The position numbers were made by a program, and so were the translations under genes. Below are positions 1 through 8,489 of a stretch of DNA of 64,000 bases, one piece after another (the first letter of the stretch is position 1; every line of letters begins with the position of its first letter). Location of the stretch: positions 1-64,000 of the forward strand of contig NZ_RSED01000014.1 of the NCBI RefSeq assembly GCF_003933735.1, read 5' to 3'. The DNA is from Aquabacterium soli (lineage in GTDB: Bacteria; Pseudomonadota; Gammaproteobacteria; Burkholderiales; Burkholderiaceae_C). The notes beneath the pieces were generated by a model that was not told the origin of the DNA, did no database searches, and saw only the letters and a program-made list of their open reading frames with translations.

Positions 1-1
1 G

Positions 2-1020
2 GCCCTGACGACCGAACAGGCTGCTACCCTGAGCACGGCCCAGGTCGCTGCGCTGAGCACCACGCAGGTGGCTGCCATCGAGACGGCCGACATCGTGGCC
101 CTGGGCAGCGCCCAGGTCGGTGCCCTGAGCAGCAGCCAGGCCGCCGCCCTGACGACGAACCAGGTCGCTGCAATCGAGACCACCGACCTCAAGGCACTGA
201 GCACCAACGCCCTGCGTGGCCTGAGCACCGAGGCCATCGTGGCCCTGACCACGGATCAGGTGAACAACCTGACGACGGCCCAGGTCGCTGCGCTGAGCAC
301 CGCCCAGGTCGCTGCAATCGAGACAGCGGACGTCGCTGCCCTGAGCAGCAGCCAGGTGGCTGTCCTGAGCAGCAACCAGGTGGCGGCCCTGAGCACGACG
401 CAGTTCGCTGCGATCGAGTCGGCCGACATCCACGCGCTGAGCACCGCGGCCATCCGTGGCCTGAGCACCGCGGCCATCGTGGCCTTCACGACAGAGCAGG
501 TGGCTGCGCTGACCACACTGCAGGCGGCCTCTTTCACCACGGCTCAGATCGCGGCCTTCGAGACGGCGGATGTGGCGGCCTTCACGACCGCCCAGGTCTT
601 TGCAATGACCAGCAGCGAAATGTCGGCCTTCACCTCTGCCCAGATCGCGGCGCTGGACACGGTCGATGTCGCAGCCATCAGCACCACGGCCCTGCGCGGC
701 CTGACGGCTGACGCGATCCACGGCTTCAGCACGGATGCCATCCATGCGCTGACGACCACGCAGATCGCTGCCTTCACGACCACGCAGATCCAGGCCCTGA
801 CGACCACGCAGATCGCCTCGCTGGAGACCGCGGACATCGTGGCCCTGACCACGGCGCATGCCGCGGCCTTGACCACGGACCAGATCGTTGCCTTCACGAC
901 CGAACAGATCGTGGCGCTGGAGACGGCCGACATCCGTGCGATGTCGATGACGCAGGTCAGCGCCTTCGAAACCGCCGACGTGGCCGTGATGTCTGGCAGC
1001 CAGCTCGATGCGATGGTGGG
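2..1020 (+). repeat. 24-bp coding repeats with a 240-bp superperiod
   Basis: The octapeptide units are 24 bp each and continue past the left edge. Octads of the type IETAD recur at 68, 308 and 548 and again at 164, 404 and 644. This gives a higher-order unit of ten octads (80 residues, 240 bp). The phase shifts by one octad near 812, where one extra unit appears to have been inserted. Confidence 0.9.
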
Positions 1021-1786
1021 CGCCACCCCGATCGTGCTGGACCTGGACGGCAACGGCATCAGCACGGTGTCCAGCGCCCATGGCGTGGCCTTCGACCTGA
1101 ACGCCACCGGCAACACCACCACCAAGGTGGGCTGGGCATCGGCGAGCGATGGCCTGCTGGTGATGGACCGCAACGGTGACGGCCTGATCAACAACGGCAC
1201 GGAACTGTTCGGTGGCTCCACGCTCAATGCCTCCGGCCAACGCGCCGGCAACGGCTACGCGGCACTGGGACTGGAAGACAGCAACAGCGATGGCCACATC
1301 ACCTCGGCTGACGCCAACTGGAACAAGCTGCAGGTGTGGGTGGATGCCAACCAGAATGGTGTGACCGACGAGGGCGAGCTCAAGGGCCTGTCCGAGCTGG
1401 GCATCATCTCGCTGGACCTGCATGCCACCACGGGCACGGCGACCGACAACGGCAACCTGCTGGGGCTGGTGTCGAGCTACACGAGCAGCGACGGCAGCAG
1501 CCATGCGATGGCCGACGTCTGGTTCCAGCGCGATGTCAATGGGGCGCAGGCGGTGACCACGTCCGATCTGCTGGCCGACCATGGCACCTCTGCCGCCCTG
1601 GAAGCGCTGTCGGCGTCCGCGTCGAACACCGCAGCTGACAAGGCTGGCAGTGATGCGGGTACGGCTTCCGCCGCTGACACCCACGCCGCGGCCGCTGCAG
1701 CCACGGCAATCTCGACGGACGCCAGCGTCGCGGTCGACATCACCAAGGGGCTGCTGGATGACAAGAACAACAACCTGTTGATCTGA
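2..1786 (+). CDS. Large octapeptide-repeat protein with calcium-binding-like C-terminus (5' partial)
   Basis: The reading frame is open from the left edge, so the N-terminus lies outside the window. Nucleotides 2 to about 1020 encode about 42 tandem octapeptides of the form (V/I)-x-A-(L/F/I)-(S/T)-T-x-(Q/D). The rest has Asp/Asn-Gly-rich loops such as DLDGNG, DRNGDG, DSNSDG and DANQNG and an ELFGG motif. This is typical of the C-terminal part of RTX- or FrpC-like secreted proteins that bind calcium through EF-hand-like loops. The last ~90 residues are Ala/Ser/Thr-rich and end in LLDDKNNNLLI, with no membrane anchor. A secreted or surface role is inferred. No canonical RTX nonapeptides (GGxGxDxUx) are visible in the part seen here. 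The exact function is unknown. Confidence 0.75.
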   Translation, partial: ALTTEQAATLSTAQVAALSTTQVAAIETADIVALGSAQVGALSSSQAAALTTNQVAAIETTDLKALSTNALRGLSTEAIVALTTDQVNNLTTAQVAALSTAQVAAIETADVAALSSSQVAVLSSNQVAALSTTQFAAIESADIHALSTAAIRGLSTAAIVAFTTEQVAALTTLQAASFTTAQIAAFETADVAAFTTAQVFAMTSSEMSAFTSAQIAALDTVDVAAISTTALRGLTADAIHGFSTDAIHALTTTQIAAFTTTQIQALTTTQIASLETADIVALTTAHAAALTTDQIVAFTTEQIVALETADIRAMSMTQVSAFETADVAVMSGSQLDAMVGATPIVLDLDGNGISTVSSAHGVAFDLNATGNTTTKVGWASASDGLLVMDRNGDGLINNGTELFGGSTLNASGQRAGNGYAALGLEDSNSDGHITSADANWNKLQVWVDANQNGVTDEGELKGLSELGIISLDLHATTGTATDNGNLLGLVSSYTSSDGSSHAMADVWFQRDVNGAQAVTTSDLLADHGTSAALEALSASASNTAADKAGSDAGTASAADTHAAAAAATAISTDASVAVDITKGLLDDKNNNLLI

Positions 1787-1790
1787 TCCC

Positions 1791-1811
1791 GGGCCGGTCA
1801 CCGGCCGGCCC
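1791..1811 (+). terminator. GC-rich hairpin after the repeat-protein gene
   Basis: A 7-bp GC-only stem (GGGCCGG/CCGGCCC) with a 7-nt loop starts 4 bases after the stop codon. It has no U tract, and it lies between this gene and the convergent murI. It is a possible terminator. Confidence 0.35.
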
Positions 1812-1855
1812 CACGCCTTCCGATCCAGGAGGGCAGGGGGCCGACAGTGCGGGCG

Positions 1856-2740
1856 CTACTCCTTCGGGAGAGCGCCCGCCTGTGTTTTCAGGCTCAGCCA
1901 GGCGTGGGCCACCTGGGTCAGGAGCGCGGGATTGCCGCTGGACCACAGGCGTGTCGCGCCATCGCTGGCGCCTTCGTGCACGGGGTGGCTGGAGGGCAGG
2001 TCCTGCACAAGTCGCGCAGTCTGCCGGGCCACCGCTTCGGCCGTGTCGATGATGTGCACGCCATCACCCAGGGCCTGCTTGAAGAGCGGCGCCACGAAGG
2101 GGTAGTGCGTGCAGCCCAGCACCGCCGTGTCCACGTCGGCGTCGATCAGCGGCTGGCTGAAGCTGGCGACCAGTGCGCGCAGACCTGGCGAGTCCAGCTG
2201 ACCTTGCTCGATCTCCCTTGCCAGGCCAGGGCAGGGTTGCAGCACGATGTGGGCGGCGCCGCCATGCCGTGTCAACAGCGTCTGGAACTTCTGGCTCTGC
2301 AAGGTGAACGGTGTGGCCAGCACACCGATGCGCTGGGTGCGGGATTGCGCCACGGCAGGCTTGACGCCGGGCTCCACGCCCACCACCGGCATGTCCGGCC
2401 AACGCTGGCGCAGATGGTGCACCGCCGCCGCTGTGGCGGTGTTGCAGGCCACCACGATCAACTCGGCCCCTTGCGACATCAGGAAGCGGGAGATGTGCTC
2501 GGAACGCGCGCCGATGAACTCGTCGGATTTTTCGCCGTAGGGTGCGTGGCCCGAATCGGCCACGTACAGCAGGTCGGCTTGGGGCAGGTGGGCACGGATC
2601 GCGCGCAGCACCGACAGCCCTCCGAGCCCCGAGTCGAACACCCCGATGCAGGCGCCGCGCCCCGTGGCCCGGGGCGCGCTGGCATCGGCGTGCGGCATCT
2701 CGGCGAGTGTGGAAGGAGGAGAATCGGCGTGAACAGGCAT
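1856..2740 (-). CDS. murI: Glutamate racemase
   Basis: Cytoplasmic, cofactor-independent racemase that makes D-glutamate for peptidoglycan. The family's two catalytic cysteines are present in CNTAT (Cys99) and GCTHYP (Cys210). The N-terminal substrate motif DSGLGGLSV and a YVADSGHAPYGEK motif are also seen. The chosen ATG at 2740 gives 294 residues. This is slightly longer than the usual 265-285 because of an unconserved leader, so a start further in, at an MPHAD codon, is possible. The frame also runs up to 2803, but that extension would lie in the etfB upstream region. The gene diverges from etfB with about 150 bp between starts. Confidence 0.93.
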   Translation of the reverse strand: MPVHADSPPSTLAEMPHADASAPRATGRGACIGVFDSGLGGLSVLRAIRAHLPQADLLYVADSGHAPYGEKSDEFIGARSEHISRFLMSQGAELIVVACNTATAAAVHHLRQRWPDMPVVGVEPGVKPAVAQSRTQRIGVLATPFTLQSQKFQTLLTRHGGAAHIVLQPCPGLAREIEQGQLDSPGLRALVASFSQPLIDADVDTAVLGCTHYPFVAPLFKQALGDGVHIIDTAEAVARQTARLVQDLPSSHPVHEGASDGATRLWSSGNPALLTQVAHAWLSLKTQAGALPKE

Positions 2741-2887
2741 GTCGTGACCAGGGAAAACAATATTTTCTCCCCTCCCGCGCCTGTTTGATGTACGTTGGCG
2801 CATTAAGTCGCGCTAGAATCGAACGATCGTGCTTTTTTGAGCGCGCCAATTTTTACTCAACTTCCTCATGACGCAGGAGAACATCGC

Positions 2888-3637
2888 ATGAAGGTTCTGG
2901 TTCCGGTCAAGCGGGTTGTGGACTACAACGTGAAGGTTCGCGTGAAGTCCGACGGCTCTGGTGTCGACATTGCCAACGTCAAGATGAGCATGAACCCCTT
3001 CGACGAAATCGCCGTCGAAGAGGCCACCCGTCTGAAGGAAAAGGGCGTGGTCACCGAGATCATCGCCGTGTCCGTCGGCCCCACCCAAGCCCAGGAAACC
3101 CTGCGCACGGCCATGGCCATCGGCGCCGACCGTGGCATCCTGGTTGAAACCACCGATGAGGTGCAGCCCCTGGCCGTGGCCAAGGTGCTCAAGGCCCTGA
3201 TCGACAAGGAAAAGCCTGATCTGATCATCCTGGGCAAGCAAGCCATCGATGACGACAGCAACCAGACGGGCCAGATGGTCGCCGCCCTGGCCAACCTGCC
3301 CCAGGGCACGTTCGCCTCGAAGGTGGAAGTCGCTGGTGGCAAGGTCAACGTCACGCGTGAAGTCGACGGTGGTCTGGAAACCGTGTCGCTGAGCCTGCCG
3401 GCCGTGATCACGACCGACCTGCGCCTGAACGAGCCGCGCTACGTGACGCTGCCCAACATCATGAAGGCCAAGAAGAAGCCCCTGGAAGTGGTCAAGCCGG
3501 CCGACCTGGGTGTGGACGTGGCCCCGCGCATCAAGACCCTGAAGGTCTCTGAGCCGCCCAAGCGTTCCGCAGGTGTCAAGGTGCCCGATGTGGCCACCCT
3601 GGTCGCCAAGCTCAAGAACGAAGCCAAAGTGATCTGA
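2888..3637 (+). CDS. etfB: Electron transfer flavoprotein, beta subunit
   Basis: Small subunit (249 residues) of the heterodimeric ETF that takes electrons from acyl-CoA dehydrogenases and passes them to ETF-ubiquinone oxidoreductase. The N-terminus [20 protein letters not shown] and the central [19 protein letters not shown] stretch, which helps form the AMP site, are characteristic. The ATG at 2888 was chosen because CAGGAGA lies 7 bases upstream and because family members begin with this MKVLVPVKR. The frame is open upstream to 2837 but not conserved there. It is followed after 14 bp by etfA, so the two are clearly one operon. Confidence 0.96.
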   Translation: MKVLVPVKRVVDYNVKVRVKSDGSGVDIANVKMSMNPFDEIAVEEATRLKEKGVVTEIIAVSVGPTQAQETLRTAMAIGADRGILVETTDEVQPLAVAKVLKALIDKEKPDLIILGKQAIDDDSNQTGQMVAALANLPQGTFASKVEVAGGKVNVTREVDGGLETVSLSLPAVITTDLRLNEPRYVTLPNIMKAKKKPLEVVKPADLGVDVAPRIKTLKVSEPPKRSAGVKVPDVATLVAKLKNEAKVI

Positions 3638-3651
3638 GGAGATAACGAATC

Positions 3652-4584
3652 ATGACCGCTCTCGTCATTGCTGAACACGACAACAACAGCATCAAGGCTG
3701 CCACCCTGAACGCCGTGACGGCCGCCCAGGCCCTCGGTGGCGATGTGCACGTGCTGGTCGCTGGTGCCAACGCTGGCGCCGCTGCCGCCGCCGCCGCCCA
3801 GATCGCTGGCGTGGCCAAGGTGCTGCACGCCGATGGCGCCCAGCTGGCCGAAGGCCTGGCAGAGAACGTGGCCGCCCAGGTGCTGGCCATTGCTTCGAGC
3901 TACAGCCACCTCGTGTTCCCCGCCACCGCCGCCGGCAAGAACGTGGCGCCTCGCGTCGCGGCCAAGCTGGACGTGGCCCAGGTTTCCGAAATCACCAAGG
4001 TGGTCTCGCCCGACACGTTCGAGCGCCCCATCTACGCCGGCAACGCCATCGCCACCGTGCAATCGGCTGATGCGGTGAAGGTGCTGACCGTGCGCGGTAC
4101 CGCTTTCGATCCCGCCGCCACCACCGGTGGTTCGGCTGCTGTCGAAACCATCGCCGCCGTGGCCGATTCGGGCTCCTCGTCGTTCGTGGGCCGTGAAGTG
4201 ACCAAGTCCGAGCGTCCTGAGCTGACCGCCGCCAAGATCGTGGTGTCCGGTGGCCGCGCCCTGGGCTCCGCCGACAAGTTCAACGAAGTCATGTCGCCCC
4301 TGGCCGACAAGCTGGGTGCCGCTCTGGGCGCCTCGCGCGCCGCCGTGGACGCTGGCTACGCCCCGAACGACCTGCAGGTCGGTCAGACCGGCAAGATCGT
4401 GGCGCCTCAGCTGTACATCGCCGCCGGCATCTCCGGCGCGATCCAGCACTTGGCCGGCATGAAGGATTCGAAGGTCATCGTGGCCATCAACAAGGATCCC
4501 GAAGCACCGATCTTCCAAGTGGCTGACTACGGCCTGGAAGCCGACCTGTTCACGGCCGTGCCGGAACTGGTCAAGGCTCTGTGA
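3652..4584 (+). CDS. etfA: Electron transfer flavoprotein, alpha subunit
   Basis: FAD-carrying large subunit of ETF, 310 residues, the usual length. The C-terminal FAD domain is intact: it runs from [11 protein letters not shown] through [20 protein letters not shown] to [20 protein letters not shown], as in all EtfA proteins. The first ~190 residues form the beta-like domain and contain an Ala-rich tract ([12 protein letters not shown]). The start ATG is preceded by AGGAGA. It forms an operon with etfB and sits just upstream of an acyl-CoA dehydrogenase that would use this ETF. A strong hairpin follows at 4646. Confidence 0.96.
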   Translation: MTALVIAEHDNNSIKAATLNAVTAAQALGGDVHVLVAGANAGAAAAAAAQIAGVAKVLHADGAQLAEGLAENVAAQVLAIASSYSHLVFPATAAGKNVAPRVAAKLDVAQVSEITKVVSPDTFERPIYAGNAIATVQSADAVKVLTVRGTAFDPAATTGGSAAVETIAAVADSGSSSFVGREVTKSERPELTAAKIVVSGGRALGSADKFNEVMSPLADKLGAALGASRAAVDAGYAPNDLQVGQTGKIVAPQLYIAAGISGAIQHLAGMKDSKVIVAINKDPEAPIFQVADYGLEADLFTAVPELVKAL

Positions 4585-4645
4585 TCTGAATTTGCACAAG
4601 AAAAGCTTTCATGCAGACCTCTGATGTCTGACTGAAATCGCTGCC

Positions 4646-4678
4646 GGGGGCGTCTTTCGAGACGCCCCCTTGTCGTTT
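4646..4678 (+). terminator. Perfect UUCG-capped intrinsic terminator
   Basis: A 10-bp perfect stem (GGGGGCGTCT/AGACGCCCCC) closed by a TTCG tetraloop is followed by TTGTCGTTT. It lies 61 bases after the etfA stop and immediately before the ribosome-binding site (GGAGA, 4682-4686) of the next gene. It should end the etf transcript, or act as an attenuating structure in the dehydrogenase leader. Confidence 0.85.
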
Positions 4679-4693
4679 CCCGGAGAATATTTC

Positions 4694-6499
4694 ATGACTT
4701 ACCGCGCCCCCGTCAAAGACCTGCTGTTCTGCGTCAAAGAGCTGGCTGGCATCGATCACGTTGCCCAACTGCCTGGCTTCGACGACGCCGGCTTCGAAAC
4801 CGCCCAGGCCGTGATCGAAGAATCCGGCAAGTTCTGTGATGGCGTGGTGGCGCCGCTGAACTGGTCCGGCGACCAGAACCCGGCCAAGTGGAACAACGGC
4901 GTGGTCACGACCTCGCCCGGCTTCAAGGAGGCCTACAAGTCGCTGGCCGAAGGCGGCTGGCTGGGTGTGCACCAGCCCACCGATTTCGGCGGTCAGGGCC
5001 TGCCCAAGACCATCGGTGCAGCCTGCATCGAGATCCTGGTGGGCTCGAACCTGAGCTTTTCGCTGTGCGCCATGCTGACCGGCGGCGCAGCCGAAGCGCT
5101 GATCACGGCTGGCAGCGAGGAGCTGCAGCAGCGCTACCTGCCCAAGATGATCGACGGCACCTGGACGGGCACGATGAACCTGACCGAACCGCAAGCCGGT
5201 TCGGACCTGGCCCTGGTGCGTTCCAAGGCTGTCAAGCAAGGCGATGGCAGCTACCGCATCAGTGGCCAGAAGATCTTCATCACCTACGGTGAGCACGACA
5301 TGTCCGAGAACATCGTGCACCTGGTGCTGGCCCGGACACCCGATGCGCCCGAAGGCGTCAAGGGCATCAGCCTGTTCGTGGTGCCCAAGTTCCTGGTCAA
5401 CGAAGACGGCTCCGTCGGCAAGCGCAACGACGTGTTCTGCGCCTCGCTCGAGCACAAGCTGGGCATCCATGGTTCGCCCACGGCCGTGCTGGTCTTCGGC
5501 GACAACAAGGGCGACGTGGGCGAAGGCGCCATCGGCTACATCGTCGGCGAAGAGAACCGCGGCCTCGAGTACATGTTCGTGATGATGAACGCGGCCCGCT
5601 ACGACGTGGGCATGCAGGGCATCGGCCTGTCTGATCGCGCCTACCAGAAGGCCGTGGAATACGCGCGTGACCGCGTGCAGTCGCGTCCTGTGGACGGTTC
5701 GCAGCCGGGCTCGGCCGCGATCATCCACCACCCCGATGTCAAGCGCATGCTGCTGACCATGCGCGCGCTGACCGAAGGCGGCCGCGCGATGGCGCTCGTG
5801 GGCGCCGCAGCGTACGACTTCGCGCACCACAGCCCCGATGCCGAGGTGGCCAAGCAGAACAAGGCCTTCTACGAGTACCTGGTGCCCCTGATCAAGGGCT
5901 ATGGCACCGAGAACAGCGTGGAAGTGGCCTCGCTGGGCGTGCAGGTGCATGGCGGCATGGGCTTCATCGAAGAGACCGGTGCGGCGCAGTACTACCGCGA
6001 CGCCCGCATCCTGCCGATCTACGAAGGCACGACCGCCATCCAGGCCAACGACTTGGTCGGCCGCAAGACCGCCCGTGACGGCGGTGCCGTGGCCAAGACC
6101 ATCGCCGCGCAGATCGCCGATCTGGAAGGCGTGCTGGCCGGCCGCGAGAGCGCCGCTGGCAAGACCCTGGCCAAGCGCCTGAAGGCCGCCCGCGAGGACT
6201 TCCTGGCCGTGGTGGACTTCGTGGTCGCCAACGTCAAGGCCAAGCCAAACGATGTGTTCGCAGGCTCGGTGCCTTACCTCTTCCTGGCCAGCCACCTGGT
6301 GGCCGGTTGGCAGATGGCCCGAGCCCTGATCGTGGCCGAGGACAAGCTCAAGGCTGGTGAAGACACCGAGTTCTTCACCGCCAAGGTGGCCACGGCCCGC
6401 TTCTTCGGTGACCACATCCTCACGCGCACCGCGAGCCTGCGCGCAGCCATCCTCGAAGGCGCCGACAGCGTGACGACCCTGCCGGCGGATCTGTTCTGA
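4694..6499 (+). CDS. Acyl-CoA dehydrogenase, long form with C-terminal extension
   Basis: FAD-dependent alpha,beta-dehydrogenation of acyl-CoA thioesters with electrons passed to ETF. At 601 residues it belongs to the longer group that carries the extra C-terminal acetyl-CoA-dehydrogenase-like domain, as in DmdC (3-methylthiopropanoyl-CoA dehydrogenase) and related fatty acyl-CoA dehydrogenases. Signatures visible are the flavin/substrate motif TEPQAGSDLA, VHGGMGFIEETG, and IYEGTTAIQANDL with catalytic Glu444. The ATG at 4694 has GGAGA 7 bases upstream. The substrate cannot be told from sequence. Its position next to etfBA suggests functional coupling. Confidence 0.93.
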   Translation: MTYRAPVKDLLFCVKELAGIDHVAQLPGFDDAGFETAQAVIEESGKFCDGVVAPLNWSGDQNPAKWNNGVVTTSPGFKEAYKSLAEGGWLGVHQPTDFGGQGLPKTIGAACIEILVGSNLSFSLCAMLTGGAAEALITAGSEELQQRYLPKMIDGTWTGTMNLTEPQAGSDLALVRSKAVKQGDGSYRISGQKIFITYGEHDMSENIVHLVLARTPDAPEGVKGISLFVVPKFLVNEDGSVGKRNDVFCASLEHKLGIHGSPTAVLVFGDNKGDVGEGAIGYIVGEENRGLEYMFVMMNAARYDVGMQGIGLSDRAYQKAVEYARDRVQSRPVDGSQPGSAAIIHHPDVKRMLLTMRALTEGGRAMALVGAAAYDFAHHSPDAEVAKQNKAFYEYLVPLIKGYGTENSVEVASLGVQVHGGMGFIEETGAAQYYRDARILPIYEGTTAIQANDLVGRKTARDGGAVAKTIAAQIADLEGVLAGRESAAGKTLAKRLKAAREDFLAVVDFVVANVKAKPNDVFAGSVPYLFLASHLVAGWQMARALIVAEDKLKAGEDTEFFTAKVATARFFGDHILTRTASLRAAILEGADSVTTLPADLF

Positions 6500-6532
6500 T
6501 CCCCGTGCTCATTGCCTGAGACGACACGCTGA

Positions 6533-6558
6533 GATCGGCCGCTACCCAGCGGCCGATC
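6533..6558 (+). terminator. 11-bp hairpin after the acyl-CoA dehydrogenase
   Basis: A perfect 11-bp inverted repeat (GATCGGCCGCT/AGCGGCCGATC) with an ACCC loop sits 33 bases after the stop codon. No T run follows, so it is either a weak terminator or an mRNA-stabilising structure. Confidence 0.5.
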
Positions 6559-6645
6559 GTCCATCAGGCCCACAAGACCTTCAACACGTCATGCCGGTTG
6601 ACGCACCTTCACCGGCTGTTTTCAAAAGCAAAGGTATTCGAAGTC

Positions 6646-7593
6646 ATGTTGCCTCCCGTTTTGCAGAACGTTCCCTTCCCGGTGATCGCCTCTCCGATGT
6701 TCATCCTCAGCAACCCCAAGCTGGTGATCGAGCAGTGCAAGGCCGGCGTGGTCGGCTCCATGCCCGCGCTGAACGCCCGCCCAGCCGCCTTGTTCGAAGA
6801 CTGGCTGGCCGAGATCACCGAGACGCTGGCCGCCTACAACGCCGCCAACCCTGACAAGCCGGCCGCGCCTTTCGCGATCAACCAGATCGTGCACAAGAGC
6901 AACGACCGCCTGGAGCACGACCTGGCCCTGTGCGTGAAGTACAAGGTGCCGGTGATCATCACCTCGCTGGGGGCGCGCACCGATGTGAACGAGGCGGTGC
7001 ACAGCTACGGCGGCGTGGTGCTGCACGACGTGATCAACAACAAGTTCGCCCAGAAGGCGGTGGAGAAGGGCGCTGACGGCCTGATCGCCGTGGCGGCCGG
7101 TGCGGGCGGGCATGCCGGCACCACCAGCCCGTTTGCGCTGATCCAGGAGATCCGCGAGTGGTTCACGGGCCCGCTGGCCCTGTCTGGCTCGATCGCCACG
7201 GGCCGTGCCATCCTGGCTGCGCGTGCCATGGGCGCTGATTTCGCCTACATCGGCTCGGCCTTCATTGCCACCGAAGAGGCACGTGCGGCCGATGCCTACA
7301 AGCAGATGATCGTCGACAGCAACAGTGCCGACATCGTCTACAGCAGCAAGTTCACCGGCGTGCCGGGCAACTACCTGCGCGGCTCGATCGTGGCCGCCGG
7401 CCTGGACCCGGAAGCCCTGGGCAACGGTGACCCGAGCCAGATGAGCTTCGGCAGCGGCGAAAGCAGCGCCAAGGCCTGGAAGGACATCTGGGGCAGTGGT
7501 CAGGGCATTGGCGCGATCAAGAAGATCGTGCCCACCGCCGAGCTGGTGGCCCGCTTGAAGGCCGAGTACGCCGAGGCCCGCGCCAGTCTGTGA
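6646..7593 (+). CDS. Nitronate monooxygenase-like NAD(P)H-dependent flavin oxidoreductase
   Basis: FMN-binding TIM-barrel enzyme of the 2-nitropropane dioxygenase/nitronate monooxygenase superfamily. Typical motifs are the N-terminal PVIASPMFILSNPKLV, the phosphate-binding GADGLIAVAAGAGGHAGT and GSIATGRAILAARAMGADFAYIGS, and AFIATEEARAAD. The ATG at 6646 (315 residues) starts right at the conserved LPPVLQNVPFPVIA. A TTG at 6598 in the same frame would add 16 residues that do not resemble the family. Members are often annotated as nitronate monooxygenase, but many probably act on other substrates. Its neighbour suggests a role linked to acyl-CoA metabolism, which is inference only. Confidence 0.88.
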   Translation: MLPPVLQNVPFPVIASPMFILSNPKLVIEQCKAGVVGSMPALNARPAALFEDWLAEITETLAAYNAANPDKPAAPFAINQIVHKSNDRLEHDLALCVKYKVPVIITSLGARTDVNEAVHSYGGVVLHDVINNKFAQKAVEKGADGLIAVAAGAGGHAGTTSPFALIQEIREWFTGPLALSGSIATGRAILAARAMGADFAYIGSAFIATEEARAADAYKQMIVDSNSADIVYSSKFTGVPGNYLRGSIVAAGLDPEALGNGDPSQMSFGSGESSAKAWKDIWGSGQGIGAIKKIVPTAELVARLKAEYAEARASL

Positions 7594-7620
7594 TCCCGGT
7601 GCTTCCGGGTGGTCAGCGCC

Positions 7621-8340
7621 TCAGCGCCGCCCGGAGGCGCGCCACGCCGAGAACCGATCGACAGCACGTTGGTCCTGCGCCTGTAGCATCTGGCTGACGG
7701 CGATCACGGCCTGGGTGCGCGAACTCACACGCAGGATGCGCAGCACCGAAGCCACGTGGTCCTTGATGGTCTCGACCGACAAGTCCAGTTCGCGCGCAAT
7801 CAGTTTGTTGGGCTGTCCTTGCAGCAGCAGCGCGAGCACCTGGGTCTGCCGCTGTGTGAGGCCCAACTGGGCGAGCGAGGCGGTCTGGAAATTCGACCCG
7901 ATGGCCTCATGTTGCACCGAGCCGGCCGGTGCGCCAGCGAGGCTGGTGCCCATGCTCATCGGCGGGACATACACGCCACCAGAAATCACCTGCCGCAGGG
8001 CGTCCACCAGCGTTTCGTTGCTGGCACGCTTGGGCACGAAGCCCATGGCGCCCAGGTCGATGGCGCGGATCACATCCGACGTGCGGTCGGAGGCCGACAC
8101 CACCACCACCGGCAGACCGGGGTAGGCTCCGCGGAATTCGGTCAGCAGGTCAAACCCATCGGCATCGCCCAGATGCAGATCCAGCAAGACCAGTTCAAAG
8201 GAACTGTCTGCCTGGAGCATGGCGCGTGCCTCGGCACCGCTGGAGGCCGAGGCCACCTCGACATGATCGCCCAGGCCTTGGATGACGGATCGCAGCGCCG
8301 CCAGGATGAGGGGGTGGTCGTCGATCAGCAAAACCTTCAT
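7621..8340 (-). CDS. NarL/FixJ-type response regulator
   Basis: Two-domain transcription factor of 239 residues. The receiver domain (about 1-120) has the acidic pair Asp7-Asp8, phospho-acceptor Asp54 in LVLLDLHLG and the conserved Lys in GFVPKRAS. A linker precedes a LuxR-type helix-turn-helix (about 160-220) with LTQRQTQVLALLLQG and KLIARELDLSVETIKDHV. The ATG at 8340 follows AGGAG. No sensor kinase is adjacent. The gene diverges from the GAF-HlyD gene with about 150 bp between starts, so it is a natural candidate regulator of that cluster. This regulatory link is inferred from position. Confidence 0.92.
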   Translation of the reverse strand: MKVLLIDDHPLILAALRSVIQGLGDHVEVASASSGAEARAMLQADSSFELVLLDLHLGDADGFDLLTEFRGAYPGLPVVVVSASDRTSDVIRAIDLGAMGFVPKRASNETLVDALRQVISGGVYVPPMSMGTSLAGAPAGSVQHEAIGSNFQTASLAQLGLTQRQTQVLALLLQGQPNKLIARELDLSVETIKDHVASVLRILRVSSRTQAVIAVSQMLQAQDQRAVDRFSAWRASGRR

Positions 8341-8489
8341 CGCAGCTCCTAGATTGTCTTTACCAGGGGGTTTTCCGTGCTTATTTGGCATTCGGGCACC
8401 CGTACAGTGGCGATGATAGGGGCAGTCCCCATGCATGCGCACTGCTTCGCGCCCGATGACCGACGAGCAAGCCTCTTTTGTCTGACGAA

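Noticed and set aside
2-1020. CRISPR-like regular repeats
   Set aside because: Units are 24 bp, contiguous with no spacers, and all in one open reading frame. They are protein-coding repeats.
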